From: an uncultured Clostridia bacterium
GTDB taxonomy: Bacteria; Bacillota; Clostridia; Christensenellales; Aristaeellaceae
Direction of reading: 5' to 3'
Length of the DNA stretch: 11,735 nt
Assembly (NCBI GenBank): GCA_945877525.1
Contig: CAMDVP010000075.1
Coordinates: 1-11,735 of the forward strand
The number at the start of each line of letters is the position of its first letter. The first letter of the stretch is position 1. Under the pieces are notes generated by a model, which was not told the origin of the DNA, ran no database searches, and worked only from the letters and a program-made list of their open reading frames with translations. Below, one piece after another: positions 1-7,200 of the stretch. A program made the translations under genes and the position numbers.

Positions 1-2
1 AC

Positions 3-620
3 TGCCTGCTGGCCGGAACGCTTGCAGACGCCCTCATCGAGCTGGATCATGACGTGGACGAGGCGCAGACGCGTCTTGCCCAGATTCGCTCTGCCCTCAC
101 CACTACCCTGGCGCTGTTGGATTCCCTGGAAGAAAACGGCGCCAGCGACAGCGACGGCGTGCTGGCCACAACGTTCTCCCTCCTTCGGGAAATGGACAGC
201 GGCATACAGGCGCTGGATCAGGGTATTGGCGATTTGCAGACGGGCTTTGCCCAGCTGAACGGCGGCATCATTAGCGTAGACACAGGCGTGAGTCAGCTGG
301 CTGAGGGGGCAGATACCCTGCTTGATGGCACACAGTCCCTGGCCTCCGGCGCAGGCTCGCTGAATTCCGGCATGAACGAGCTGAGCGAAGGCACCAGTGA
401 CATCGATACCAGGGTGGAGGAGCAAATCGACGACGCCGTTTCCGCCATCACGGGCGGCGATTATGAGCCTGTTTCCTTCATGGATGAGCGGAACAGCGTG
501 GATCTGGTGCAGTTTGTCATCCGCATTCCCGGCATCAGGGAAGCCGAGTCCGCAGTGGAAGCCGCCGCGGAGGATGAGGACGAAGGCTTTCTTGACAAAC
601 TGCTGAATCTTTTCCGCTGA
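3..620 (+). CDS. C-terminal part of a heptad-repeat (YhgE/Pip- or MMPL-associated type) envelope protein, 5' partial
   Basis: The frame is open to the left edge, so only the last 205 residues are seen and the true start lies upstream. Between about residues 67 and 130, ten glycines recur at exactly seven-residue spacing, mostly in the pattern Leu-x-x-Gly (for example ALDQG, DLQTG, QLAEG, SLASG, ELSEG). This is the X-X-X-Leu-X-X-Gly heptad family, found in the extracytoplasmic parts of YhgE/Pip-like proteins and of some Firmicute MMPL/RND-type exporters. After the heptads comes a short conserved-looking stretch (SVDLVQFVIRIPGI), then an acidic segment (AAAEDEDEG) and a basic/hydrophobic tail ending LLNLFR. 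No transmembrane segment is visible in this portion, so membrane attachment is inferred from the family. The lipoprotein gene downstream starts 16 nt after the stop, which suggests one transcript. Which subfamily it belongs to, and its substrate, cannot be told from the C-terminus alone. Confidence 0.85.
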   Translation, partial: CLLAGTLADALIELDHDVDEAQTRLAQIRSALTTTLALLDSLEENGASDSDGVLATTFSLLREMDSGIQALDQGIGDLQTGFAQLNGGIISVDTGVSQLAEGADTLLDGTQSLASGAGSLNSGMNELSEGTSDIDTRVEEQIDDAVSAITGGDYEPVSFMDERNSVDLVQFVIRIPGIREAESAVEAAAEDEDEGFLDKLLNLFR

Positions 621-636
621 CAGGAGGCAATGCACC

Positions 637-1026
637 ATGCGGCAAAAAACACGTCAATGTCTGCTTCTCGCCTTGCTGGCGTCGCTGTGCCTGTGCCTGT
701 CCGGCTGCGAGGACGAGGATGAGCGGGTTCGTCAGGCACTGATCGACATGGGTTATATGGCCCCGACCGCCACCCCGGAGCCCACCGCGTCCCCGACTCC
801 CGAGATGGAAATTCACCTTACCACGCCCGCTCCCGGCGAGGAGGCTCAGGCGGCCCCGGATCATCCCGGGCATGCAGAGCCGCAGCCCGCCGCCCCTGAA
901 GAGGTATTGCAGGACATCCGCGACAGGCTGGAGAATGGGAGGGAGCAGCCCTCCAGGGACGGCGCAGCGGACGAGGCTAATGGCAGCAATCAGGACAAGC
1001 TGATTACGCCCACCAACATCGACTGA
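637..1026 (+). CDS. small secreted lipoprotein, function unknown
   Basis: The product is 129 residues long. It has a type II signal peptide: a basic N-terminus (MRQKTRQ), a Leu/Ala/Cys-rich hydrophobic core, and a lipobox LSGC whose lipidated cysteine is residue 23. The mature part opens with an acidic stretch (EDEDER) and a short helix-like segment, then a Thr/Pro/Glu-rich linker (about residues 43-70, with TPEPTASPTPE) typical of a surface spacer. It ends in a polar, Asp/Glu/Asn-rich tail. I recognise no enzymatic or binding domain. The start is set by GGAGG at 623-627, nine nucleotides before the ATG; a nearer ATG at 630 is in another frame and too close to that site. The gene follows the heptad-repeat gene by 16 nt and precedes an imperfect hairpin, so it is probably the last gene of that operon. 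The product is predicted to be anchored on the outer face of the cytoplasmic membrane, possibly as an accessory of the upstream protein; that link is inference. Confidence 0.88.
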   Translation: MRQKTRQCLLLALLASLCLCLSGCEDEDERVRQALIDMGYMAPTATPEPTASPTPEMEIHLTTPAPGEEAQAAPDHPGHAEPQPAAPEEVLQDIRDRLENGREQPSRDGAADEANGSNQDKLITPTNID

Positions 1027-1031
1027 TTTTT

Positions 1032-1061
1032 CCCCGGACGGCGACAAAATGCCGCCCGGGG
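1032..1061 (+). terminator. imperfect GC-rich hairpin after the lipoprotein gene, possible terminator
   Basis: Arms 1032-1042 and 1051-1061 pair over 11 positions with a single A-C mismatch around an 8-nt loop. The hairpin begins 5 nt after the lipoprotein stop codon. It is followed by CTTGTCATT rather than a clean T-run, so it is at best a weak or factor-assisted terminator. Its right arm ends one base before the -35 box of the next gene. Confidence 0.5.
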
Positions 1062-1062
1062 C

Positions 1063-1091
1063 TTGTCATTCCCCCCTGCGGGGCGTATAAT
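1063..1091 (+). promoter_or_regulatory. strong sigma-A-type promoter of the flavodiiron gene
   Basis: The -35 box TTGTCA (1063-1068; five of six match TTGACA) and a perfect -10 box TATAAT (1086-1091) are separated by exactly 17 bp. Transcription would start near 1098, leaving a leader of about 95 nt before the ATG at 1192. The leader contains a perfect 10-bp palindrome, CCATGCATGG, at 1127-1136. The promoter lies immediately after the hairpin of the preceding operon, so the flavodiiron gene is probably its own transcription unit. Confidence 0.82.
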
Positions 1092-1191
1092 GAACGTTAC
1101 CGCTCCCGTGATGGAAATCCGCACTGCCATGCATGGAAGCGCGCCCGGACATCGTTGTATCCTCAGCCAAAGAAACGAAGGGGGTTTTCAT

Positions 1192-2982
1192 ATGACCATC
1201 AGCCCGACCATCCGCTACGCGGGCGTGAACGACCACGCCATCGACCTGTTTGAGGGGCAGTATGCCGTGCCCCACGGCATGGCGTACAATTCCTATGTGA
1301 TTCTGGATGAAAAGGCCGCCGTGATGGACACGGTGGACGCACGCTTCACCCACCAGTGGCTGGACAACGTGCAGCGCGCCCTGGACGGCCGCCAGCCGGA
1401 TTATCTCATTGTGCAGCACATGGAGCCCGACCATTCCGCCAACATCGACACCTTCATGAAGCTGTATCCCGAGGCGACCATCGTGTCCTCCGCCAAGGCC
1501 TTTGCCATGATGCTCAGCTTCTTCGGCACCGACTATGCCGACCGCCGCGTGGTGGTGAAGGACGGCGACACCCTCACCCTGGGAGCGCACACCCTGACCT
1601 TTGTGGGCGCGCCCATGGTACACTGGCCCGAGGTCATGGTAACCTATGATGCGCTGGACAAGGTGCTATTTTCCGCCGACGGCTTCGGCAAGTTCGGCGC
1701 GCTGGACACGGACGAGCCCTGGGAAGACGAGGCACGGCGCTACTACATCGGCATCGTGGGCAAGTATGGCGCGCAGGTGCAGGCCCTGCTGAAAAAGGCC
1801 GCCGCGCTGGACATCGCCGCCATCTGTCCCCTGCACGGCCCCGTGCTGAGCGGCGACCTGTCCCGCTACATCAGCCTGTATCAGACCTGGTCCTCCTACG
1901 GGGTGGAAAGCGACGGTATCGTCATTGCCTACACCTCCGTGTACGGCCACACCCGTCAGGCGGTGGAGCTGCTGGCGGAGAAGCTGAGTGCCAAGGGCTG
2001 CCCGAAGGTCGTTGTGCACGACCTGGCCCGGTGCGACATGTCCGCCGCCGTGGCCGACGCCTTCCGCTACGGCCGCCTGGTGCTGGCCACCACCACCTAC
2101 AACGCAGACGTGTTCCCCTTTATGCGCTCCTTCATCGAGCATCTCACCGAGCGCGGCTTCCAGGGCCGCACCGTGGCCCTGATGGAAAACGGCAGCTGGG
2201 CGCCGCAAGCCGCCAAGGTGATGCAAAAGCTCCTGGAGGGCTGCAAAAATCTGCTCTTCGCCGAGCCTGTGGTTCACCTGAAGTCCGCCCTTTCGGAGGA
2301 CAGCCGCGCGCAGATCGACCAGCTGGCAGGCGAGCTGTGCAAGGACTACATCGCCCAGCACAGTGAAACCGCCGACAAAAACGACCTGACCGCCCTGTTC
2401 AAGATCGGTTACGGCCTGTATGTGGTCACCTCCAACGATGGCAAGCGCGACAACGGCCTGATCGTCAACACCGTGACCCAGGTGACCAATACCCCCAACC
2501 GCATCGCCGTAACCATCAACAAGCAGAACTATTCCCACCACGTCATCCGCCAGACCGGCGTGATGAATATCAACTGCCTGTCCGTGGACGCGCCCTTCAG
2601 CGTGTTCCAGCGCTTCGGCTTCCAGAGCGGGCGCAGCGTGGACAAGTTTGCCGGGGAAACGGTGCTGCGCTCCGACAACGGGCTGGTGTTCCTTGGCCGG
2701 TATATTAACGCCATGATGTCCCTGAAGGTGGAGCAGTATGTGGATCTGGACACCCACGGCATGTTCATCTGCACGGTGACCGAGGCCCGGGTGCTGTCCA
2801 ACCTGGACACCATGACCTACACCTATTATCAGCAGAACGTGAAGCCCAAGCCCCAGCCCCAGGGCCGCAAGGGCTTTGTGTGCAAGGTGTGCGGCTATAT
2901 CTACGAGGGCGACACCCTGCCGGACGACTTCATCTGCCCCCTGTGCAAGCACGGCGCGGCCGATTTCGAGCCCATTGGATAA
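1192..2982 (+). CDS. fprA: flavodiiron protein fused to flavin reductase and rubredoxin domains (oxygen/nitric oxide reductase)
   Basis: This 596-residue cytosolic protein should reduce O2 to water and/or NO to N2O, protecting an anaerobe. The domains in order are as follows. A metallo-beta-lactamase-like diiron domain (about 1-240) has ligands His76, Glu78, Asp80 (HMEPDH), His144, Asp163 and His215, so the full set is present. A flavodoxin domain (about 243-390) has the FMN phosphate loop TSVYGHT and the family motif ENGSWAP. A flavin reductase domain (about 398-550) opens at FKIGYGLYVVTS. A Pro/Lys linker (KPKPQPQ) leads to a rubredoxin with Cys564, Cys567, Cys582 and Cys585. In Moorella the last two domains form a separate protein (high-molecular-weight rubredoxin, Hrb) that passes electrons from NADH to FprA; here they are fused, so electrons can be inferred to flow NAD(P)H to FMN to rubredoxin to flavodoxin to diiron. 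The ATG at 1192 is chosen because AAGGGGG (1178-1184) sits 7 nt upstream and family homology begins there; the in-frame TTG at 1063 is the -35 box. The gene is monocistronic. Confidence 0.96.
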   Translation: MTISPTIRYAGVNDHAIDLFEGQYAVPHGMAYNSYVILDEKAAVMDTVDARFTHQWLDNVQRALDGRQPDYLIVQHMEPDHSANIDTFMKLYPEATIVSSAKAFAMMLSFFGTDYADRRVVVKDGDTLTLGAHTLTFVGAPMVHWPEVMVTYDALDKVLFSADGFGKFGALDTDEPWEDEARRYYIGIVGKYGAQVQALLKKAAALDIAAICPLHGPVLSGDLSRYISLYQTWSSYGVESDGIVIAYTSVYGHTRQAVELLAEKLSAKGCPKVVVHDLARCDMSAAVADAFRYGRLVLATTTYNADVFPFMRSFIEHLTERGFQGRTVALMENGSWAPQAAKVMQKLLEGCKNLLFAEPVVHLKSALSEDSRAQIDQLAGELCKDYIAQHSETADKNDLTALFKIGYGLYVVTSNDGKRDNGLIVNTVTQVTNTPNRIAVTINKQNYSHHVIRQTGVMNINCLSVDAPFSVFQRFGFQSGRSVDKFAGETVLRSDNGLVFLGRYINAMMSLKVEQYVDLDTHGMFICTVTEARVLSNLDTMTYTYYQQNVKPKPQPQGRKGFVCKVCGYIYEGDTLPDDFICPLCKHGAADFEPIG

Positions 2983-3000
2983 GTCACCCCGGACAAGTCA

Positions 3001-3034
3001 AAGGCCGCCGTTCCCTTTCCGGAACGGCGGCCTT
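3001..3034. terminator. bidirectional hairpin between convergent genes
   Basis: Arms 3001-3014 and 3021-3034 pair perfectly over 14 bp around a 6-nt loop. The hairpin lies between the stop of the flavodiiron gene (2982) and the stop of the convergent sortase gene (3037), so it can serve both strands. The flanking sequence is only mildly T-rich on either side, but the stem is long, GC-rich and uninterrupted. Confidence 0.85.
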
Positions 3035-3036
3035 GT

Positions 3037-3975
3037 TCATTGTACCCGGACAGCCATCACCACAAACCGCTCCGGCTTTCCGCCGCCGTTGCAGGTGGAA
3101 AGGGTCAGCAGCTGGCTGTTCACTGCCGGCTCGGCCTCGGGATTCATGAACAGCGCATGCCGCGCCACATAGTCCAGCAGGGCTTCCAGCTGCTCCCGGT
3201 CCGAGGTCAGCTGCACCCGGTAGCACAGCATGCTCTCCGCCTCCATGCTGCCCTCCAGCTTGACCACAAAGGCGGCATATACCCGGTATACCCGCCTCTC
3301 CTCCAGCGTGTCGAAGGAAATCAGCGGGTGCGCCGCACGGTATTCCTCCTCCCTGTATCGGTGCAGCGAACCGAACATCCGCTGGCTGCGCATGTTATGC
3401 CCATAGATGATCAGGTTGTCGGATGGGGCGACCGGATCGCACCGGCCATCCAGGAAGGGAATACCCTCCAGGGTGCGGTTTTTGTCAAAATCACGGTACA
3501 GGTAGTATTGCGGCTGCTCCGGCGTGTGCATCACGGGATAATCCACCGGCGTGTCCGCAATACTGATCCACCCTGCCATGTCCGGGTTTTCCCCCGCAAG
3601 CCTGCGGTAATACGCCTGCAGCGGATCCGCAGGGGGCGCTTCTGTGGAAACGGGCGGGAGAGCCGCTGCCATTTCGGCACTTTCCCGCGGCATGGCTACA
3701 GGAGCCACAGTGGGAGCCTGCGCAGAGGGCTGCGTTTCCTCTTCTGCAGGATTGCCCGCATCGGGTAGACCGGGTGTGGCCGAACGCTCCCCGGCTGCAG
3801 GTGAAGGCCCAGGTGTCGCGCTGCATCGCCGCTGCGCCACCTGGGCAGCCATCTCGTCCGTGCGCGCGTCGGTGCGCCAGGTCGTATAGCCATATGCGCC
3901 CACATACGCCAGCGCCGCTGCAAGCCCCAGCAGCAGCATCACCGTTACTGCGCGGAGCAGGAGCTTTTTCCCCAC
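3037..3975 (-). CDS. srtB: class B sortase (membrane-bound cysteine transpeptidase)
   Basis: The 312-residue protein is a transpeptidase expected to cleave a sorting motif in a secreted protein and join it to the cell wall. The N-terminus is cytoplasmic (GKKLLLR), followed by one membrane helix (about residues 9-30). A roughly 90-residue linker rich in Ala, Pro, Thr and Glu projects the enzyme from the membrane. The catalytic domain (about 118-312) has His193 in YGHNM, Cys295 in TLSTC and Arg303 in PERFVV, the three active-site residues in class B context; VDYPVMHTPEQ and SDNLIIYGHN are also class-B-like. Start choice: AAGGAGG (minus strand, 3990-3984) overlaps a GTG at 3984 but stands 8 nt before an in-frame GTG at 3975, so 3975 is preferred; the longer form would have 315 residues. 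The gene is divergent from the giant Cna-B protein, its likely substrate, and convergent with the flavodiiron gene. Substrate assignment is inference because no sorting signal is visible in the window. Confidence 0.95.
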   Translation of the reverse strand: MGKKLLLRAVTVMLLLGLAAALAYVGAYGYTTWRTDARTDEMAAQVAQRRCSATPGPSPAAGERSATPGLPDAGNPAEEETQPSAQAPTVAPVAMPRESAEMAAALPPVSTEAPPADPLQAYYRRLAGENPDMAGWISIADTPVDYPVMHTPEQPQYYLYRDFDKNRTLEGIPFLDGRCDPVAPSDNLIIYGHNMRSQRMFGSLHRYREEEYRAAHPLISFDTLEERRVYRVYAAFVVKLEGSMEAESMLCYRVQLTSDREQLEALLDYVARHALFMNPEAEPAVNSQLLTLSTCNGGGKPERFVVMAVRVQ

Positions 3976-4002
3976 ACCATGCACCTCCTTCTCGTTTTTT
4001 TG

Positions 4003-4032
4003 ATTATATCACAGCATTCCCGCTCTATTCAA
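4003..4032 (-). promoter_or_regulatory. promoter of the sortase gene (minus strand)
   Basis: Read on the minus strand, TTGAAT (4032-4027) is followed after 18 bp by a perfect TATAAT (4008-4003). The -10 box is preceded by TGA, giving an extended -10 (TGn-TATAAT). Transcription would start about 20 nt upstream of the preferred GTG, leaving just room for the Shine-Dalgarno sequence. Confidence 0.72.
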
Positions 4033-4094
4033 CGCGGTTTTCGCTTCCGTTTCGACATTTTCTGTCATATACACCCATTTTTTTGTCCCCAAGA

Positions 4095-4123
4095 TTGCTT
4101 TTTCCAAATATCTATACTATAAT
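4095..4123 (+). promoter_or_regulatory. promoter of the giant Cna-B surface protein
   Basis: A perfect TATAAT (4118-4123) lies 17 bp after TTGCTT (4095-4100), which keeps only the TTG of the -35 consensus, so the promoter may be moderate or activator-dependent. Transcription would start near 4130, giving a leader of about 109 nt. TGCATGCA (4125-4132) overlaps the expected start point, and a perfect 12-bp palindrome, CGGACATGTCCG, lies at 4146-4157 in the early leader. Either could be an operator, but no regulator is identifiable here. Confidence 0.6.
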
Positions 4124-4145
4124 ATGCATGCAAATGAGTACCCTT

Positions 4146-4157
4146 CGGACATGTCCG
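4146..4157. promoter_or_regulatory. 12-bp perfect palindrome in the adhesin leader, possible operator
   Basis: CGGACATGTCCG is perfectly self-complementary and lies about 15-25 nt downstream of the predicted adhesin transcription start, between the two divergent genes. As DNA it could bind a dimeric repressor; as RNA it has no real loop and would make a poor hairpin. No regulator gene is visible in the window. Confidence 0.35.
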
Positions 4158-4238
4158 TTTCCACCTAATTAGCCGGATATTTTGTCGCGAATTGTCATAT
4201 TCTGCCAACGCGTTTGGCGCTTTGAGGAGGCACCTTCC

Positions 4239-7200
4239 ATGCATCGGAACAAGATTGTTTCCCTGCTGCTGGCCCTGCTGATGCTCCTTTCTCCGCTCAG
4301 TGATACCCTGCTTGCCGCAGCGCAGGCCGAGAGCGCCGGCGTCGGCACGCCCAGCGACCTGCCGCCCGCTGCCACCGCCGCACCGGAGGACAATTCCCCT
4401 TCCTTTCAGGCTGGCCTTGCCCGTCTTAACAGGGGGACGCGCATCTATCCCTATGAGGGGCTGAACGGGAAGTCGCTTCTGCTGGAAGAGGATGCCGTGG
4501 TTTACGCGCAGTCCCTCAGCGAAAGCGGCGATGCCGTGAAAATTGCCTATGCCCTGGAAGCGGACATCTGCTCCGGCTGGGTGCGATCTTCCGCTCTGTC
4601 GCGTATGACAGACAGCGAGGCCTCCGCCTATGCCGCCAGCTCCAAGGAAAACGCCGTCAGCTGGCATGGCTGGCAGCTTGTGCCCGTGGTTCCCAAGGAT
4701 ACGGCTACTGAAGCACCCACGGAGGAGCCCACTCCCACGGCCACTGAAGCGCCCACAGAGGAACCCACCCCCACGGCTACCGAAGCGCCCACAGAGGAAC
4801 CCACCCCCACGGCTACCGAAGCGCCCACTCCGGAAGTCCCAGAGGAGCAGGCCGCAGCCGTAACGCTGACCATGCGGAGAGGCATCGTCTTCACGCTGCA
4901 GCGGGAAGCGGATCAGCCCATGCAGAAAACCCTCCGTGTTACCGTGGAATGGGTGGATGACGGCGTCGCCCACACGAACAACCTGACCCTTGAGGCATAC
5001 GCGGACGGGGTTGGTTGGGAGCCTGTCAGTGGAGACAGCGTGTCCATTTTGCCCAATCCCGACGCATCCTTTACCGGCAAGCAGATGTATACCTACACGG
5101 TGAACGCGGGTGTGCGCTACCGGCTGACCGCCCCCAATGTGGATGGCTATGAACTGACCGCGGATGTGGATGAGGATCCCACTCTGTCTGCTTCCTTCCG
5201 TTATATCAGCCAGACCAGCCTGACTGCCACGGTCACCTGGGTTGGGGACAGTACCCTCCATGGCGAAAGCAACGACGCAAAGCTGTCCGTCTATGACGGG
5301 AATGGCCGTCCTGTTACGGACGCACAGATAGTCATTGCCTCCTCCGGCCATGTGCAAACCTACACCCTCACCGGTCTGAACCCCGACAGGCTGAGTCAAT
5401 ACAGCATCAAGCTCACCCCGCCGGCCAGCTATGAAAACATCACCTCCACCGAGGATATTGCCAGGCGGAGCTTCACCCTGCTGAACACAGCGGAAACAGC
5501 CACTGTCACCGCCAGCGTGGAATGGTGGGACGGACATGCCGTCAACCGTCCGTCCGTCGCGCCGCAGCTGCAGGTTCTGCAGGGCGGCGAATGGGTCAAT
5601 ATTGAAGCGCCCTTCACCCGTTCCCGCTCCGTCACCAATGATCAAACGGAATATGAGTTCCTCGGCCTGCCCAAAGACGCTGTATACCGCGTGGTTATCC
5701 CCGATATTCCCGAAGCATATGTCCATGACGAAAGCGGCGCGGAAGGCTCGGGCCATCATTTTCTCATCAGAAAGGCGGATTTCGCCTTTGAAAAGCAATG
5801 GCGCGATTATTCCGCCATACCCTCCTCCTATATTTCCAAGGAGAATTGGGTCAGCCTTCTGACGCTTCACAGCGACGCGGGTACGACTGCCGACCTGACC
5901 TACAACGGCAATCTGCTGATTCAGGATGAGGCCGCCACCGGCATTGACGACTGGAAGGTGCAGATCACGGGACTTCCGGGATTCTCCGGGCCCGACAGGG
6001 AAATCACCTACTACGTCACCGAACAGAACCGTTCCTACTCCGGCATGGCCGGCGACAGTTACGAGCTGTCCCTGGTCAACTACGGCAACCATGCCGCCCA
6101 GTCCGACGCCATCTACGACGGCGGTCTGTCCATCAGTACCCTGACGGGCTCCACCACATTCACCTTCACCAAGAACTGGATCGACGGCGTCGACGCTTCC
6201 GCCCGTCCCGCCGTCACCCTCTACCTGTATCGTTTCCCCATCAACAACGGCAGCTTTGCAGAATCCGCCCCTGTGCAGGGCATGGACAACATGCAGCTGC
6301 CCACCGGCGCCTCCGGCACGTTTGTCTATGCCAATGCGGAAAATCAGACCGCTCTGCCCAAGTATGATGAAAACGGCGCGCTGTATGTCTATTTCATCCT
6401 GGAGCGCATGGACAACGCCGGGGATTACATCACGGTGGTTTACAATGATAATGCCGCCTTCTGGAACACCCTCGGCCAAACCGCCAGTCATCACACAGGT
6501 GAAACCGTCGAAGGCTTCAGAAGCGAGAACGCGCAGGCGTTGAATCGCTATGTACTTGACGGCGGCACCCTGGAAAACCGCATGCAGCAGAGCATCAGCG
6601 TGCCCTACTCCAAGGAATGGATCGCCAAGTCCGTCCAGGGCTTCCAGAGCGACATCACCGTGACCCTCGAGCGCATCGCGGCAGGCTCTGCGGATTGGGA
6701 ACCGGTGACGGACGGCGAAGGCAACCCTGTCACCCAGATTCTGTCCGGCTTCAAGGCTGAGCTGATGACCCGCACCTCCGGCTTTGACAATCTGCCCAAG
6801 TACGACGGGAAGGGCAATGAATACACCTATCGCGTGCGCGAAACCGCCGTCACCGTCAATGGGCAGGAAGCCGTCATGAGTGCGGACGGCAGCTATTTCA
6901 CCGTCGACGGCTATGAATTCACAGTGGATTATCACGATGCCGACAACCGCATTACCAACACCCTGGTGGGCGACACGGAGTTCCAGATCAGAAAGGTATG
7001 GAATCCGGAGGTGCCGGAAGGAGAAACCGCCAGCATCATTGTTCGCCTATACCGAAACGGCATGCCCTTTGTGCCGGAGCAGCGCATGCTTCCCGCCGGC
7101 GCTGCCCTGAATGCGGACGGCACCCTGACCCTGACAGGCGCCGGTACATCCGATTCCTGGCTGCTGACGCATCTGCCCAAATACAGCGACACTGGCGCGC

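Noticed and set aside
1063..1191. An in-frame N-terminal extension of the flavodiiron protein from a TTG at 1063
   Set aside because: That TTG is the -35 box; the extension would span the -10 box and leader, has no ribosome binding site, and adds residues outside the family.
1666..2952. A 428-codon minus-strand frame rich in His, Gly and Val
   Set aside because: It is fully antisense to the flavodiiron gene, whose motifs are intact. The composition is the usual artefact of reading a GC-rich gene backwards.
3976..3984. Sortase start at the GTG at 3984
   Set aside because: The Shine-Dalgarno sequence overlaps this codon. The in-frame GTG at 3975 has an 8-nt spacer and still leaves a complete membrane anchor.
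4707..4829. CRISPR-like direct repeats
   Set aside because: The 36-nt units are contiguous with no spacers and encode an in-frame protein linker.
6297..6311. LPTGA resembling a sortase motif inside the adhesin
   Set aside because: It lies mid-protein within module 5, is not LPXTG, and has no following hydrophobic segment or basic tail.
4065..6935. A 956-codon open frame on the minus strand opposite the adhesin
   Set aside because: It lies antisense to a coherent Cna-B coding frame, has low-complexity Gly/Arg/Cys-rich stretches opposite the 36-nt repeat, matches no recognisable family, and runs through the promoter region. It is a shadow of biased codon use.
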